DNA of 64,000 nt from JAYKGU01 sp035285585 (GCA_035285585.1 JAYKGU010000250.1:1-64000); one strand, 5' to 3'. Positions 50,411 through 59,319 are shown, counted from the stretch's first letter. The notes: generated by a model from the letters alone, not told the origin. Made by a program: numbers and translations.

Positions 50411-52690
50411 TCACGGCGCAAACACCAGCACCGGCACCCGTTTGTAGGCAGGCGTCCCCGATCGCCCCTCGATTTCCGCCTTCATCAGCACATTGGCTTC
50501 CGGGTAAAACATCAGCGCCGCCCCCGGTCGCACCTCGCCACAGATGATCTCAATGCCATCCATCTGCCCCGCATTGCCCCGCACCGAAACCCGCTGGTGC
50601 TCCGCGAACCCCGCCCGCTGCACGTCTTCAGGGTTCATCAAAATGCAGTGGCGGTGGGGCATCCCCCGATACTTGTCCGCCGTGCGGTAGACCACCGTAT
50701 TGTGCTGGCTGTAGCTGCGCCCGGTCATCAGGGCAACGACGATTCCCTGGGTGGCGGGGGGCTGGCCAAAATCGGCGATCGCCGGTAGTTGCAGCGTCGG
50801 CAAAGGCGTCACCTGCATTTGAGCCTTACCCGACGGGGTAGAAAATTTGGGTTCCAGGAAGATCCGTCCGCTAATGGTGAATTCGGCCTTAGTATCGTCA
50901 ATGTCGCCAATCTTCTCGTAGCCCGGAATGGTTTGGGCAATCAGTTGGCGCACATAGCGGGTGTCCTTGAGCCTGCGCCAGTCTACGGGATGGTCGCCGT
51001 GGAGCCGATGGGCCAGTTCCGTGAGAAAGTCCACCTCGGCCACCAGATCGGCCTGGGTGAGGTGGGTTTTGCCTTCGTCGTTGAGCCGCACGAAGTTGTT
51101 GCCCGACTCTGTGGTAGTTTTGTGGGGGTTCTCAAAGCGGTTAAAAACGGGAATGAGCATCGTCGTCTGGCGGGCAAGTCCATGAAAGTGGCCCAGGTTG
51201 GGCTTGGTGGCCAGGTAGAGAATGGTGTCGATGTTCCCCAGCGCCCGCTTGGCCTGGGTGAGATCGGGGTTGGCGGCATAGAGGTTGCCCCCCAGGCACA
51301 GCAGGGTGTCTACCTGTCCCCTATCCGCTGCTTCGATCAGGGCACGGGCGTCGTATCCCGGTTCCCGGCTGAGCGATCGCCCCAATAAGGTTTCCAACGC
51401 CTGCCGAATCTCCTCCTTCAGCCGTGCCGTCACCCCCATCGAGCCAAAGCCCTGGACGTTGGAATGCCCCCGAATTGGCATCAGCCCCGCGCCTGCCTTG
51501 CCCGCGTTGCCGGTGAGCAGGGCGGTGTTGGCGATCGCGAACACATTATCTACGCTATTGCGCTGCTGGGTGATGCCCATAGCCCAGGCAAACACCACCC
51601 GCGAGGAGCTGCCGATCAGAATGGCGGCTGCTTCGATGTCGTCCCTGGGCACGCCGCAGGTGTGGACGATTTCCTCCCAGGAAGTCGCTTCCGCCTGATG
51701 AATCACCGCCTGCCAGTTCTCGGTGTGGGCCGTCAGGAAATCCTGCTGCACCAGCCGCCGCTCCACCAGGGATTTTTGAATGCCCACCAGCAGCGCCACA
51801 TCACTGCCGGGGATGGGCTGGAGGAACAGGGTGGAAATATCCGAGCCGCCGCTCAGCAGAGATTTGAGGGGAAAGGCGGGGGAGGCAAACTTCACCAGCC
51901 CCACCTCCCGCACAGGGTTGATGACGATCACCTTACCGCCGCGATCGCGCAGTTCAATCAGCTCGTTCATCAGCCGGGGGTGGTTGGCGGGGGCATTGGA
52001 GCCAATCAGCACCAAACAGTCCGCCTGCTTTAGCCCCTCCAGGCTGACCATGGAGGTGCCTGTACCAAACACCGCTTTCATGCCCACGCCGGAGGGAGCA
52101 TGGCACAGGTCGGAGCAGTCTGCCAGGTGGTTGGAGCCAAGCGATCGCATCATCAACTGCAGCAGATAGGCCGCCTCATTGGAGGATCGCCCGGAACTAT
52201 AGGAGGCCACTCGCTCCGGCGGCTGGCGAAAGGCAGTTTCCGCGATGTCGTAGATTTCGGCCCAGGAAATGCGCTCATAGTGAGACGCCCCCGCCCGCAG
52301 CACCACCGGGAAGCTGAGCCGTCCCAGGCGATCGGCCTCCATTGAATTCAACTGCTGGAGTTCGGAGAGGCTGTAGCGCTCAAAAAAGTGGGCCTCAACA
52401 CCGGGCTGTAGCTCAGCGGCGATCGCCTCCACGCTTTTCATACAGCGCTGTAGCGGCTCTTCCACCTCGTTGACAAAGCCGCCCTTCTGTCCGCCCGTAC
52501 CCCAGGCGCAGGACAGGCAGGCACTTTTGTGGAGCAGCTTGTTCCAGAGCTGAGGCCCTTCGGGCGTCAGGGTATGTTCGGCCCAGTACTGAATCACGGG
52601 CCAGCCGCCCCCAGCTTCAGGGGGACGAGTCGGAGTGGCCGATGGGTCTTGGGAGAAATTCTGGTTTTGAGGCGAGTTGGGCTTATCCAT
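50411..52690 (-). CDS. FdhF/YdeP-family molybdopterin oxidoreductase
   Basis: The 759-residue protein belongs to the molybdenum or tungsten bis-MGD oxidoreductases. N-terminal Cys in LLHKSACLSCAWGTGGQKGG may bind an Fe-S cluster; the molybdopterin domains follow, with APANHPRLMNELIELRDRGG, SSRVVFAWAMGITQQRNSV and a C-terminal MopB-binding domain (VALMTGRSYSQHNTVVYRTAD). Relatives (YdeP, FdhF-like) have unclear substrates; formate dehydrogenase is not certain. The start ATG gives MDKPNSPQNQ. No accessory or electron-transfer genes lie nearby. Confidence 0.85.
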   Translation of the reverse strand: MDKPNSPQNQNFSQDPSATPTRPPEAGGGWPVIQYWAEHTLTPEGPQLWNKLLHKSACLSCAWGTGGQKGGFVNEVEEPLQRCMKSVEAIAAELQPGVEAHFFERYSLSELQQLNSMEADRLGRLSFPVVLRAGASHYERISWAEIYDIAETAFRQPPERVASYSSGRSSNEAAYLLQLMMRSLGSNHLADCSDLCHAPSGVGMKAVFGTGTSMVSLEGLKQADCLVLIGSNAPANHPRLMNELIELRDRGGKVIVINPVREVGLVKFASPAFPLKSLLSGGSDISTLFLQPIPGSDVALLVGIQKSLVERRLVQQDFLTAHTENWQAVIHQAEATSWEEIVHTCGVPRDDIEAAAILIGSSSRVVFAWAMGITQQRNSVDNVFAIANTALLTGNAGKAGAGLMPIRGHSNVQGFGSMGVTARLKEEIRQALETLLGRSLSREPGYDARALIEAADRGQVDTLLCLGGNLYAANPDLTQAKRALGNIDTILYLATKPNLGHFHGLARQTTMLIPVFNRFENPHKTTTESGNNFVRLNDEGKTHLTQADLVAEVDFLTELAHRLHGDHPVDWRRLKDTRYVRQLIAQTIPGYEKIGDIDDTKAEFTISGRIFLEPKFSTPSGKAQMQVTPLPTLQLPAIADFGQPPATQGIVVALMTGRSYSQHNTVVYRTADKYRGMPHRHCILMNPEDVQRAGFAEHQRVSVRGNAGQMDGIEIICGEVRPGAALMFYPEANVLMKAEIEGRSGTPAYKRVPVLVFAP

Positions 52691-53059
52691 GCTGCGGTGG
52701 AGAGCGGCGGGTAAGTCGATCTTATCTGGTTCCTGGCATCCCCTCACCTGTGCCAGTTGACCTGACAGTTGCCGGATAAGGCTGGATCACCCGATCCGGA
52801 TGAAATGAGAAAAAGCCTGGAGAAGCTTACCCCGCCTGGATGCTGGCCTCTGGGATGGGATTATTCGCGATGCAGGCTCCAGGACACTTGACAAACTCAA
52901 ACGCCCTACATGACCGGGATTGTCCCTGCCTTGAAGAATAGAGATATGGCAGAGCAAGGCATCCCTGGTGCGCATGATTTCTGGGTCGCTGCCCGCCTCT
53001 AGCCAAGCCATTCCGCAATGTTTAATCCACGATTACGCTCAGGTTTAAGGACAAACACT
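52691..53059. other. divergent upstream region
   Basis: The 369 bases separate the molybdoenzyme and the SLH protein gene. Apart from AAGGA at 53047-53051 I recognise no element. No convincing frame is present, although one reaches 53011 on the minus strand with atypical composition. Confidence 0.4.
53047..53051 (+). promoter_or_regulatory. ribosome-binding site fixing the SLH gene start
   Basis: AAGGA lies eight bases before ATG at 53060, at the right distance. It favours MTIWFRRHVA as the start over an ATG at 53018 that would add 14 residues before the signal peptide. Confidence 0.65.
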
Positions 53060-54280
53060 ATGACTATCTGGTTTCGCCGTCATGTTGCTGCGATCGCTGC
53101 TGTTGCCGCCGCCGCTGCGGGTGCTGTTGCCGCAGTGAGTCCTGCGATCGCGGCCCTGTTTGATCAAAAAGAAGTTGATCAGAATAAATTTGTCGCCGTT
53201 GCCGCTCCCTATGGCCAAAGCGCCCACCAGCTTTTGATTCTGGAGCAAATTTCCAGCGAACGGCCCTGCTGGCGCGAAAGTGGCAGCGCCCCCGTGCAGG
53301 TCGATCCCCTGCTGACTCAGTTTGACTTCACGGGCATCTGCGGTCGCAGCACCGACAGCAATGGCTACTCCATTCGGGTAGATGGCGAAGATCTGGGGCT
53401 GAGCTACAGCCTGCGCGTGGTGCGCCGCAATGAGGATCTAGTGCTAATTGGTTCACCGCTTCGCGCCGGTAACCCTGAACTGGAAGTTGCCCGTGCTAAC
53501 GGCGTCACCAACGGCTTTGCTAAGCTTCAGCTCAATCCCGGCTGGAACTTTGCCAAGCGCCTCTACAATGGCCAAACCCTGGGTCATGTGTACCTCACCT
53601 ACAACAGCGCCATTCCAGGAGTTGAGCAGCCTGGTAATCCTCTGCCCGCAGACTATGCTTTCCCCGACATCGCCAACGATATTTATGCCGCCGAGATTCA
53701 AGACGCGGTAGAAGTTGGCTTCGTTGCCGGATTCTCGGAGGACAATACCTTCCGGCCCCAGCAAACCCTCACCCGCGAACAGCTCGTTTCCATGGTGCTG
53801 GAAGCCCTGGATGAAATTCCCGATGTCGAGCTGCCCCTGCCAGCCCAGGCCAGCAGCAACCCCTATCCGGATGTAAACGCTTCCCGCTGGAGTGCTGCCA
53901 AGATCCAGTTTGCCCGTGATAACAACATCATCAGCGGCTACGAAGACGGCACCTTCCGCCCTAGCCAGGTGGTTACCCGTGCCGAGTTGATGGCCGTTCT
54001 GCGGCGGGCGGCAGAGTACGGTAAGAGCCTGCAGGGCGAGGATGCCACCCTGTGGCCCAGCCAGGATGCCTTCGATTTCGCAGACACCAGCGCCCACTGG
54101 GCTGCCCCTGTGATTGATCAGATGTCGTCCTACTGTGGCGTTGCCTCACCGCTGAATGAAGCTGGACGTAATTTCTATCCCAATAGTGAATCTCAGCGTA
54201 ACTATGCGGCAGCCGCTACCCTGAGGATGCTGAACTGCGTTTCGCAGGAAGAAGCGCCATCCCAAGAAGCGTCGTTATAG
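53060..54280 (+). CDS. DUF3747 protein with S-layer homology domains
   Basis: The 406-residue exported protein starts with a signal peptide (MTIWFRRHVAAIAAVAAAAA, cleavage near AIAALFD). The DUF3747 domain spans about 30-195 (FVAVAAPYGQSAHQLLILEQ, CWRESGSAPVQVDPLL, two Cys pairs). SLH repeats follow: FPDIANDIYAAEIQDAVE at about 210, YPDVNASRWSAAKIQFA at about 275, and a degenerate third. SLH domains normally attach to the cell-wall polymer. It is the last gene before a strong terminator. Confidence 0.88.
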   Translation: MTIWFRRHVAAIAAVAAAAAGAVAAVSPAIAALFDQKEVDQNKFVAVAAPYGQSAHQLLILEQISSERPCWRESGSAPVQVDPLLTQFDFTGICGRSTDSNGYSIRVDGEDLGLSYSLRVVRRNEDLVLIGSPLRAGNPELEVARANGVTNGFAKLQLNPGWNFAKRLYNGQTLGHVYLTYNSAIPGVEQPGNPLPADYAFPDIANDIYAAEIQDAVEVGFVAGFSEDNTFRPQQTLTREQLVSMVLEALDEIPDVELPLPAQASSNPYPDVNASRWSAAKIQFARDNNIISGYEDGTFRPSQVVTRAELMAVLRRAAEYGKSLQGEDATLWPSQDAFDFADTSAHWAAPVIDQMSSYCGVASPLNEAGRNFYPNSESQRNYAAAATLRMLNCVSQEEAPSQEASL

Positions 54281-54323
54281 CGCCTCCCATTCCTCCGGTT
54301 CGTCAGCCGGTCAGAATTCTGTC

Positions 54324-54349
54324 AGAAGATCTGTCAGAGATCTGTCAGG
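54324..54349. repeat. short direct repeats TCTGTCAG
   Basis: TCTGTCAG occurs three times in succession (around 54317, 54330 and 54340), with spacers of AAGA, AGA and similar. It lies between the SLH gene and its terminator. It may be a binding site or a slippage product. Confidence 0.4.
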
Positions 54350-54404
54350 AGCTTGCCAGAAAACTGGTGGAATATGGTCTGTTTTGCTTGATCTCTCCAA
54401 CTCT

Positions 54405-54437
54405 CGCCGGGAACCTATGGTTTCTGGCGATTTTTTT
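54405..54437 (+). terminator. intrinsic terminator downstream of the SLH gene
   Basis: CGCCGGGAACC (54405-54415) pairs with GGTTTCTGGCG (54419-54429) over 11 positions including two G-U pairs, with a three-base loop, and is followed by ATTTTTTT. This is the clearest plus-strand terminator in the window. It lies 125 bases beyond the gene's stop codon. Confidence 0.88.
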
Positions 54438-54554
54438 ATGCCCAAAGATGATTAAGCTCTGGCAGACAAAAAGTTGATTAAGCTCTGGCGATCGCCTCTG
54501 GAGTGTTGCGGCAGCAGTCTCGCTCAAAACTCAACCTTGAAAGTTCACCCATTC

Positions 54555-54914
54555 CTAGGAGGATGGCGTCATTTGTTGCTTACAGTTAGTTTCTTTTGCG
54601 GGAATGCTCGCTTTGAACGCCTCTGGCGTATCGTAAATTTGAAAAACCTGGTCTGTGTTGGTCAGCTTGAAGACAAGCTTGGCCTGCTCCTGGAGGGCGC
54701 AGAGGGCAAATTCCCCGCCCCGTTTTTTTACTGATTTTTGAGCGGTCAGTAACACCCCCAGACCACGGCTGTCCATAAACAGGACGTTTCCCAGATCAAT
54801 GAGCAGATTTGTGACGCCTTGTTTGAGGCTTTCGGAGATCCAGGCGTTTAATTCTGCGGCATCGGCTGCACTGAACAGCCGCGTGACGGGCCGATATACT
54901 CTTACAGTAACCAT
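54555..54914 (-). CDS. STAS-domain protein (anti-sigma factor antagonist type), copy A
   Basis: The 119-residue protein is a single STAS domain: MVTVRVYRPVTRLFSAADAAE, LLIDLGNVLFMDSRGLGVLL with the phosphorylatable Ser in DSRGLG, and YDTPEAFKA. STAS proteins bind partner kinases or phosphatases, and Ser phosphorylation controls release. The last 15 residues are hydrophilic. A longer frame adds six residues; the ATG at 54914 fits the fold start. A second, similar gene lies 170 bases upstream on the same strand. Confidence 0.85.
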   Translation of the reverse strand: MVTVRVYRPVTRLFSAADAAELNAWISESLKQGVTNLLIDLGNVLFMDSRGLGVLLTAQKSVKKRGGEFALCALQEQAKLVFKLTNTDQVFQIYDTPEAFKASIPAKETNCKQQMTPSS

Positions 54915-55084
54915 TAGTTTTCTACTACCCAAACGCGAATATAGTAAAACCCTGTATTGTCATCCTACCCAGGCAGGAAGGGTCACTCCAACCGGGATGT
55001 TACTCAGAATTACATAAGGTTTGTAGAACACCCTGGGAACAGGAACCTCCTTTACGGAAAATTCGCTCCACGAACCAGTTCTCT

Positions 55085-55429
55085 TCATGCTCCTCCCGAT
55101 ATGCCCTCTGCCCCCTGGCAGGTTCTGATGAACTCAGTCGCTGTATCGTAAACCTCGAAAGTCTGCTCTAGATTTGTCAATTCGAGTAACATCCGGGCCT
55201 GTCCATTCAGCGCACAGATCCCCAGGCGACCGCCTCCTTTGGTGACGCGGTTACGGGCAATGATCAGCGCGCCCAAGCCGCGGCTGTCCATAAATGAGAC
55301 CCTCGACATGTCAATCAGAAGGGCTTGTGCACCGTGCTCCAAGCTTTCGCTGACCCAGTTCGTGAGGCTTACCGAATCAGTTGCACTTAGAATGCGCGCA
55401 GCCGGTTGGTAGATTCTGACGTTTGGCAT
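55085..55429 (-). CDS. STAS-domain protein (anti-sigma factor antagonist type), copy B
   Basis: The 114-residue protein closely resembles copy A (MPNVRIYQPAARILSATDSV, LLIDMSRVSFMDSRGLGALI, YDTATEFIRT). The Ser in DSRGLG is intact. Similarity in sequence and order suggests tandem duplication. Both may respond to a PP2C-type phosphatase elsewhere in the genome; none is seen here. A short Gly-rich tail follows. Confidence 0.85.
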   Translation of the reverse strand: MPNVRIYQPAARILSATDSVSLTNWVSESLEHGAQALLIDMSRVSFMDSRGLGALIIARNRVTKGGGRLGICALNGQARMLLELTNLEQTFEVYDTATEFIRTCQGAEGISGGA

Positions 55430-55827
55430 TGGGCGTAGTCACCATAGAAAGTAGACGCAAATTTTCAAAATGAGCGATGCATGAGACCCGACAGGTCGAA
55501 GCGACCAGCCCGTAATAGGAGCAGGGTGCAAAAAGAGGCCAAGTCTGGTCTATGCAGGTTTAATGGCTTGCGAGATTACTCTTTAAATTCCCCATTCCCG
55601 CCCGATCTGTAACAGGGGCAGTTCACGGAATATTTCGCGAAGCGGTTTCAGAGCTTTTGCTGAACTTGTGATTGCTGAGCAATTTACTGCTGCATTGATT
55701 GCCGCCTTTGGGATAACTAAAGTCACTAGAAATGGATTGGGGAGCCACTGAGCTGTAGGGCGAGTTCCTGCCTGATGCGGGATAAACAAGCAATGTGGCG
55801 ATCGCCAGGTTTTCTTCCAGGGGCATC
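55430..55827. other. divergent upstream region of STAS B and radC
   Basis: About 400 bases with several stop codons in all frames. Sequences such as TTGATTGCCGCC and TAAAGTCACTAGAA near 55690-55730 could hold a promoter, but the match is weak. Small minus-strand frames to 55829 look like chance. Confidence 0.35.
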
Positions 55828-56559
55828 ATGACCTACGCACTTCGAGTAACTGACCTACCGCAGAGTGAGCGTCCACGGGAACGCCTGCTGACCCATGGAC
55901 CTAAAAGTCTATCCACCGCCGAGCTGTTGGCGATTCTAATCGGCACTGGCCAGGGGCCAGGAAAGCTATCAGCAGTTGGCCTGGGGCAGTATATTTTGCA
56001 AACGCTAGGAGCCAACCAGCGGGATCCCCTGGACGTGTTGCGGGCCATTACCCCCCAGGAACTGATGGAGATTCCGGGAATTGGGGAAGCTAAGGCGACG
56101 GCCATCCTGGCGGCGATCGAGTTGGGGAAGCGGGTCCTGTATGCCCGTCCCCAGGACGGTATCGTCGTAGACGATCCAGCGGTGGCAGCAGCAGCCCTGA
56201 GCAGCGACTTGATGTGGCAGCCCCAGGAAAAATTTGCCGTGCTGCTGCTGGACGTGAAACACCGCATTGTCGGCATGCGGGTGATCAGTGTGGGTACCGC
56301 TACCGAAACGCTGGCCCATCCAAGGGATATTTTTAGGGAGGTGATCCGTTGTGGAGCGACACGGCTGATCGTCGCCCACAATCATCCATCCGGCAACGTC
56401 GAGCCCAGTTCGGAAGACCTGGCTCTAACGCGCCAGCTTTTATATGGAGCTAACCTGTTGGGTATTCCCCTACTCGACCACCTCATCCTTGGCAATGGTA
56501 CCCACACCAGCTTGCGACAGACGACCCGTCTTTGGGAAGATGTTCCCCAGGGCGACTGA
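55828..56559 (+). CDS. radC: RadC/JAMM-domain DNA repair-related protein
   Basis: The 243-residue protein has two parts: an N-terminal helix-hairpin-helix region (about 75-102, LMEIPGIGEAKATAILAAIE) and the JAMM (MPN+) domain with metal ligands His184, His186 and Asp197 in AHNHPSGNVEPSSEDL. The RadC name comes from E. coli repair genetics, now in doubt; a hydrolase or nuclease activity is likely. The ATG at 55828 is chosen; an 11-residue extension is improbable. Confidence 0.92.
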   Translation: MTYALRVTDLPQSERPRERLLTHGPKSLSTAELLAILIGTGQGPGKLSAVGLGQYILQTLGANQRDPLDVLRAITPQELMEIPGIGEAKATAILAAIELGKRVLYARPQDGIVVDDPAVAAAALSSDLMWQPQEKFAVLLLDVKHRIVGMRVISVGTATETLAHPRDIFREVIRCGATRLIVAHNHPSGNVEPSSEDLALTRQLLYGANLLGIPLLDHLILGNGTHTSLRQTTRLWEDVPQGD

Positions 56560-56656
56560 TCTTGCAATCTCATCCAGGAGATAGCTTGCGAATGGTCGTG
56601 TCCTATCTTATACTGAAGCCTCCGGTTATATCTGAATTCTTTAATGGGAGGGAGCT

Positions 56657-57025
56657 ATTCCTGAGCAACTGACCCTGACCGTAAGTTTGAGGGGCACACG
56701 CGAGGTCAGGGATAATTGTCAGCTATTCCGCATGGTCGGGTTAATGGATGCCTTTTCCATACCCACATTTACTAAGGTGATTGAAAAGTATGCCGAGCAG
56801 GATCCCAAAAACCTTATTCTGGATCTCACTCAAATCACCTTCATCGATAGTTCTGGACTTGGTGCCCTGGTTCAGCTGGTCAAAAAACTACAGAATGTGG
56901 GTGGAAGTCTACAGGTAGTGACGAATTCCCGCGTCACTCAAACCGTCAAACTCGTCAAACTCGAAAGTTTTCTGTCATTGCAGCCTTCATTGGAAGATGC
57001 AGTAAAAAAGCTTAAGGGAGAATAG
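56657..57025 (+). CDS. STAS-domain protein, copy C (start uncertain)
   Basis: The STAS fold (REVRDNCQLFRMVGLMDAFS, LILDLTQITFIDSSGLGALV) has the phosphorylatable Ser in DSSGLG. By analogy with similar proteins it should start just upstream of LTLTVSLRGTRE. No ATG or GTG is there in frame. Candidates are ATT at 56657 behind GGGAGGGAG, CTG at 56669, or TTG at 56687 (the last leaves 112 residues but no good ribosome site). The listed start is the ATT with the strongest purine-rich sequence. Sequence error or a leader peptide (ATGGGAGGGAGC reads MGGSYS) are alternatives. Confidence 0.75.
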   Translation: MPEQLTLTVSLRGTREVRDNCQLFRMVGLMDAFSIPTFTKVIEKYAEQDPKNLILDLTQITFIDSSGLGALVQLVKKLQNVGGSLQVVTNSRVTQTVKLVKLESFLSLQPSLEDAVKKLKGE

Positions 57026-57047
57026 TGCGAAGAGAAAACCATGGGTT

Positions 57048-57074
57048 AAACCCTGGCTAGCATGTCCAGGGTTT
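57048..57074 (+). terminator. terminator downstream of STAS gene C
   Basis: AAACCCTGG (57048-57056) pairs with CCAGGGTTT (57066-57074) around a nine-base loop. GGCCTTTTGTG follows, so the T-run is short and four bases off the stem. It separates STAS C from mrnC. Confidence 0.55.
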
Positions 57075-57113
57075 GGCCTTTTGTGATAGTGCATACCTCA
57101 GATATGGGTGCCC

Positions 57114-57527
57114 ATGTTCCAACCCTGGTTAGGTACTCAGATCAATGATGGGCAAGTCCAGCAGCTATCGCCGGCAGCCCTTGCATACATAGGTGATGCG
57201 GTTTACGAGCTATATGTGCGGGTTTACTATCTTTACCCGCCAAAGCGGCTCCACGCCCAGCATGTTCAGGTTGTTCAGCAGGTTCGGGCAGAAAGTCAGG
57301 CCCAGCATCTGCAGGTACTGCGGCCCTACCTTAAGGAGGATGAGTTGGAAATCGTGCGACGAGGCCGCAATGCGACCTCCAAACCTCCCAAGCGCATGGA
57401 TCTCACTCTCTATCAACAGGCTACGAGTTTTGAAACCCTGGTTGGCTATCTGTACTTGACAAATTGCGATCGCCTCCACGAGCTTTTTGAGCTACTCTGC
57501 TTTGAAGTTTTTCCAGAAAAGGTCTAG
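57114..57527 (+). CDS. mrnC: Mini-ribonuclease 3
   Basis: Mini-III is an RNase III-like enzyme without the double-stranded-RNA-binding domain that trims the ends of 23S rRNA precursors. The 137-residue product has the RNase III catalytic helix LSPAALAYIGDAVYELYVR with its metal-binding Asp, and the ATSFETLVGYLYL segment with the second acidic residue. A GTG two codons earlier (57108) is an alternative start. rlmB follows, a pairing of rRNA processing and modification. Confidence 0.9.
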   Translation: MFQPWLGTQINDGQVQQLSPAALAYIGDAVYELYVRVYYLYPPKRLHAQHVQVVQQVRAESQAQHLQVLRPYLKEDELEIVRRGRNATSKPPKRMDLTLYQQATSFETLVGYLYLTNCDRLHELFELLCFEVFPEKV

Positions 57528-57886
57528 TTTCGTTCGATTATTCCTGTTTCTTCGAAGCTAGCTTCGCTATCCTGGTGATGGTGTGGCCAGAAGACGTCGC
57601 TAGAACTGAGCGTTCTTATTAAAATATAGGCAAGCGGGCATCAGAATTTGGCAAGGTAGTCAATCCTGGAAGTAAAAGTTTTTTGTAATAGAATTTAAGG
57701 CTTGAACCGGATAGCAGGTTTTTGGACGAGCAAACGGCACCGGGGATCAGGGGATCAATTTTATAGCCGCCGCCCGAGGTTGGGGATCGGCGTCGAGGGT
57801 GGGAGCAAGCCGAAGCGATCGCCTACCCTTAGCTCAGTGAGTTGAGCAAATGTCAGGGTGACCAAACACTAGGAGATTTAATCAAA
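57528..57886. other. intergenic region mrnC-rlmB
   Basis: The 359 bases contain a perfect palindrome CGAAGCTAGCTTCG (57553-57566) soon after mrnC, which may help end its transcript, and GC-rich sequence near 57770-57840. No gene is seen. A frame upstream of rlmB begins with TTG at 57842 but adds residues of unusual type. Confidence 0.4.
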
Positions 57887-58909
57887 ATGGCAACCAATCA
57901 CCAGAAGCCAAAGCCCAGTAAGCGCACCTCTGGTGTTGTGGGCGGGAGAAGAACAGCAAAATTTCGGGGCGATCGCCCCACAACCCGCTCTGCTTCGTCT
58001 GAAACTCGTCGTCCTCCCCGATCCCTGCGCCCCCGTCAGGCTCGCGTAACGGCCCTAGAGTCCGATCCCCAACCACAGGTAGCGGATTCTGTGGCAGCAG
58101 ATGAATCCCCCGATTTGATTTACGGGCGGCGGGCGGTAATTGCGGCGCTGGAGAGCCAACGTCCACTTAATCGGCTGTGGATTACTTCCCGGCTGCGGTA
58201 CGATAGCCAGTTTCATACCCTCCTGCTGAAGGCCAAAGAGCAGGGGACTGTTATTGACGAAGTAGACTTTCATCGCCTGAATCAAATTACCGATGGCGGT
58301 ACCCACCAGGGAGTGGCTGCCCAGGTTGCTCCTTACGAGTATCTTGATCTCGGTGATCTGATTGAAAAGGCCAAAGCTGCTACCAAGCATCCGGTGCTGG
58401 TGGTGGCCGATGGCATCACCGATCCCCACAATTTGGGAGCCATCATTCGCACAGCGGAGGCCATTGGGGCTAATGGGTTAGTGATCCCCCAACGTCGGGC
58501 CGTTGGGATCACGTCAACCGTAGCCAAGGTGGCGGTGGGTGCGTTAGAAACATTTCCAGTAGCCAGGGTTGTCAATTTGAATCGCGCCTTGGAAGAATTG
58601 AAGGCAGCGGGCTTTTGGATTTACGGTACGGCTGAAGATGCGCCTCAGCCAGTGCATACTACCCAGTTTGACGGGGCGATCGCCATCATTGTTGGGTCTG
58701 AGGGCGCTGGGTTAAGTTTTGCTACTCAAAAGAGTTGTGATGTTCTGGTTTCCATTCCTCTGGTAGGCAGTACGCCGAGCCTGAATGCATCGGTAGCAGC
58801 GGGGATGGTACTCTACGAAATTTATCGGCAGCGATGGTCAAACACCCTGCGTTTAGGGGGTTTACAAGAGAAAGGGACTCAGAGTATAAAGAACCATGAA
58901 TCTTCTTAA
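57887..58909 (+). CDS. rlmB: 23S rRNA (guanosine-2'-O-)-methyltransferase RlmB-like
   Basis: This is a SPOUT (TrmH-family) methyltransferase that probably acts on G2251 of 23S rRNA or a similar 2'-O site. The 340-residue product has a basic, disordered-looking N-terminus (1-85), the substrate-binding L30e-like domain (about 90-165: DLIYGRRAVIAALESQRPLN), and the knotted domain: ILVV-like PVLVVADGITDPHNLGAIIR, AIAIIVGSEGAGLS, and SIPLVGSTPSLNASVAAGMV. GGAG ten bases upstream supports the ATG. The long basic tail is common in cyanobacterial forms. Confidence 0.9.
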   Translation: MATNHQKPKPSKRTSGVVGGRRTAKFRGDRPTTRSASSETRRPPRSLRPRQARVTALESDPQPQVADSVAADESPDLIYGRRAVIAALESQRPLNRLWITSRLRYDSQFHTLLLKAKEQGTVIDEVDFHRLNQITDGGTHQGVAAQVAPYEYLDLGDLIEKAKAATKHPVLVVADGITDPHNLGAIIRTAEAIGANGLVIPQRRAVGITSTVAKVAVGALETFPVARVVNLNRALEELKAAGFWIYGTAEDAPQPVHTTQFDGAIAIIVGSEGAGLSFATQKSCDVLVSIPLVGSTPSLNASVAAGMVLYEIYRQRWSNTLRLGGLQEKGTQSIKNHESS

Positions 58910-59034
58910 AGGTAAGTAAACGATCAGTACGCCTGTCAATACTTCGAATTAAACATTTTTGGATTCGGCATAGGGCGAATGTTTGAGTGCAGTTAGCTGC
59001 AGTACGGTAAACCGATTTAGGATAATAGGGAGCA

Positions 59035-59319
59035 ATGAAGGAAATGTGGACAAGCTTACTTCGGGTACTTGGGTTGGCCTGGTGGGTCGAAATCAAGACA
59101 GACAACCCCCGCTGTACCTACTACTTTGGGCCATTCTCCAGCAGTGAAGAGGCGGATGCGGAGAAACCCGGCTACATCGAAGACCTAGAGCAAGAAGGGG
59201 CAACCAACATTCGCGTTTCGTTGATGCGCGGCAAGCCGACCGTTCTAACCATCTACGAGGAGAAATCGGATGCAGGGCGTGAAGGAGGCGCTACGCCTGC
59301 ATTTAGCGGTCAGGCTTAA
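59035..59319 (+). CDS. DUF1816 protein
   Basis: The 94-residue protein has the family marks of DUF1816: WWVEIKTDNPRCTYYFGPFS, then EADAEKPGYIEDLEQEGATN. These small proteins occur in cyanobacteria and often resemble a linker or regulatory subunit; a relation to phycobilisome small linkers has been suggested but is not proven. No membrane segment is present. GGGAG lies just before the ATG. The C-terminus (DAGREGGATPAFSGQA) is not conserved-looking. Confidence 0.85.
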   Translation: MKEMWTSLLRVLGLAWWVEIKTDNPRCTYYFGPFSSSEEADAEKPGYIEDLEQEGATNIRVSLMRGKPTVLTIYEEKSDAGREGGATPAFSGQA

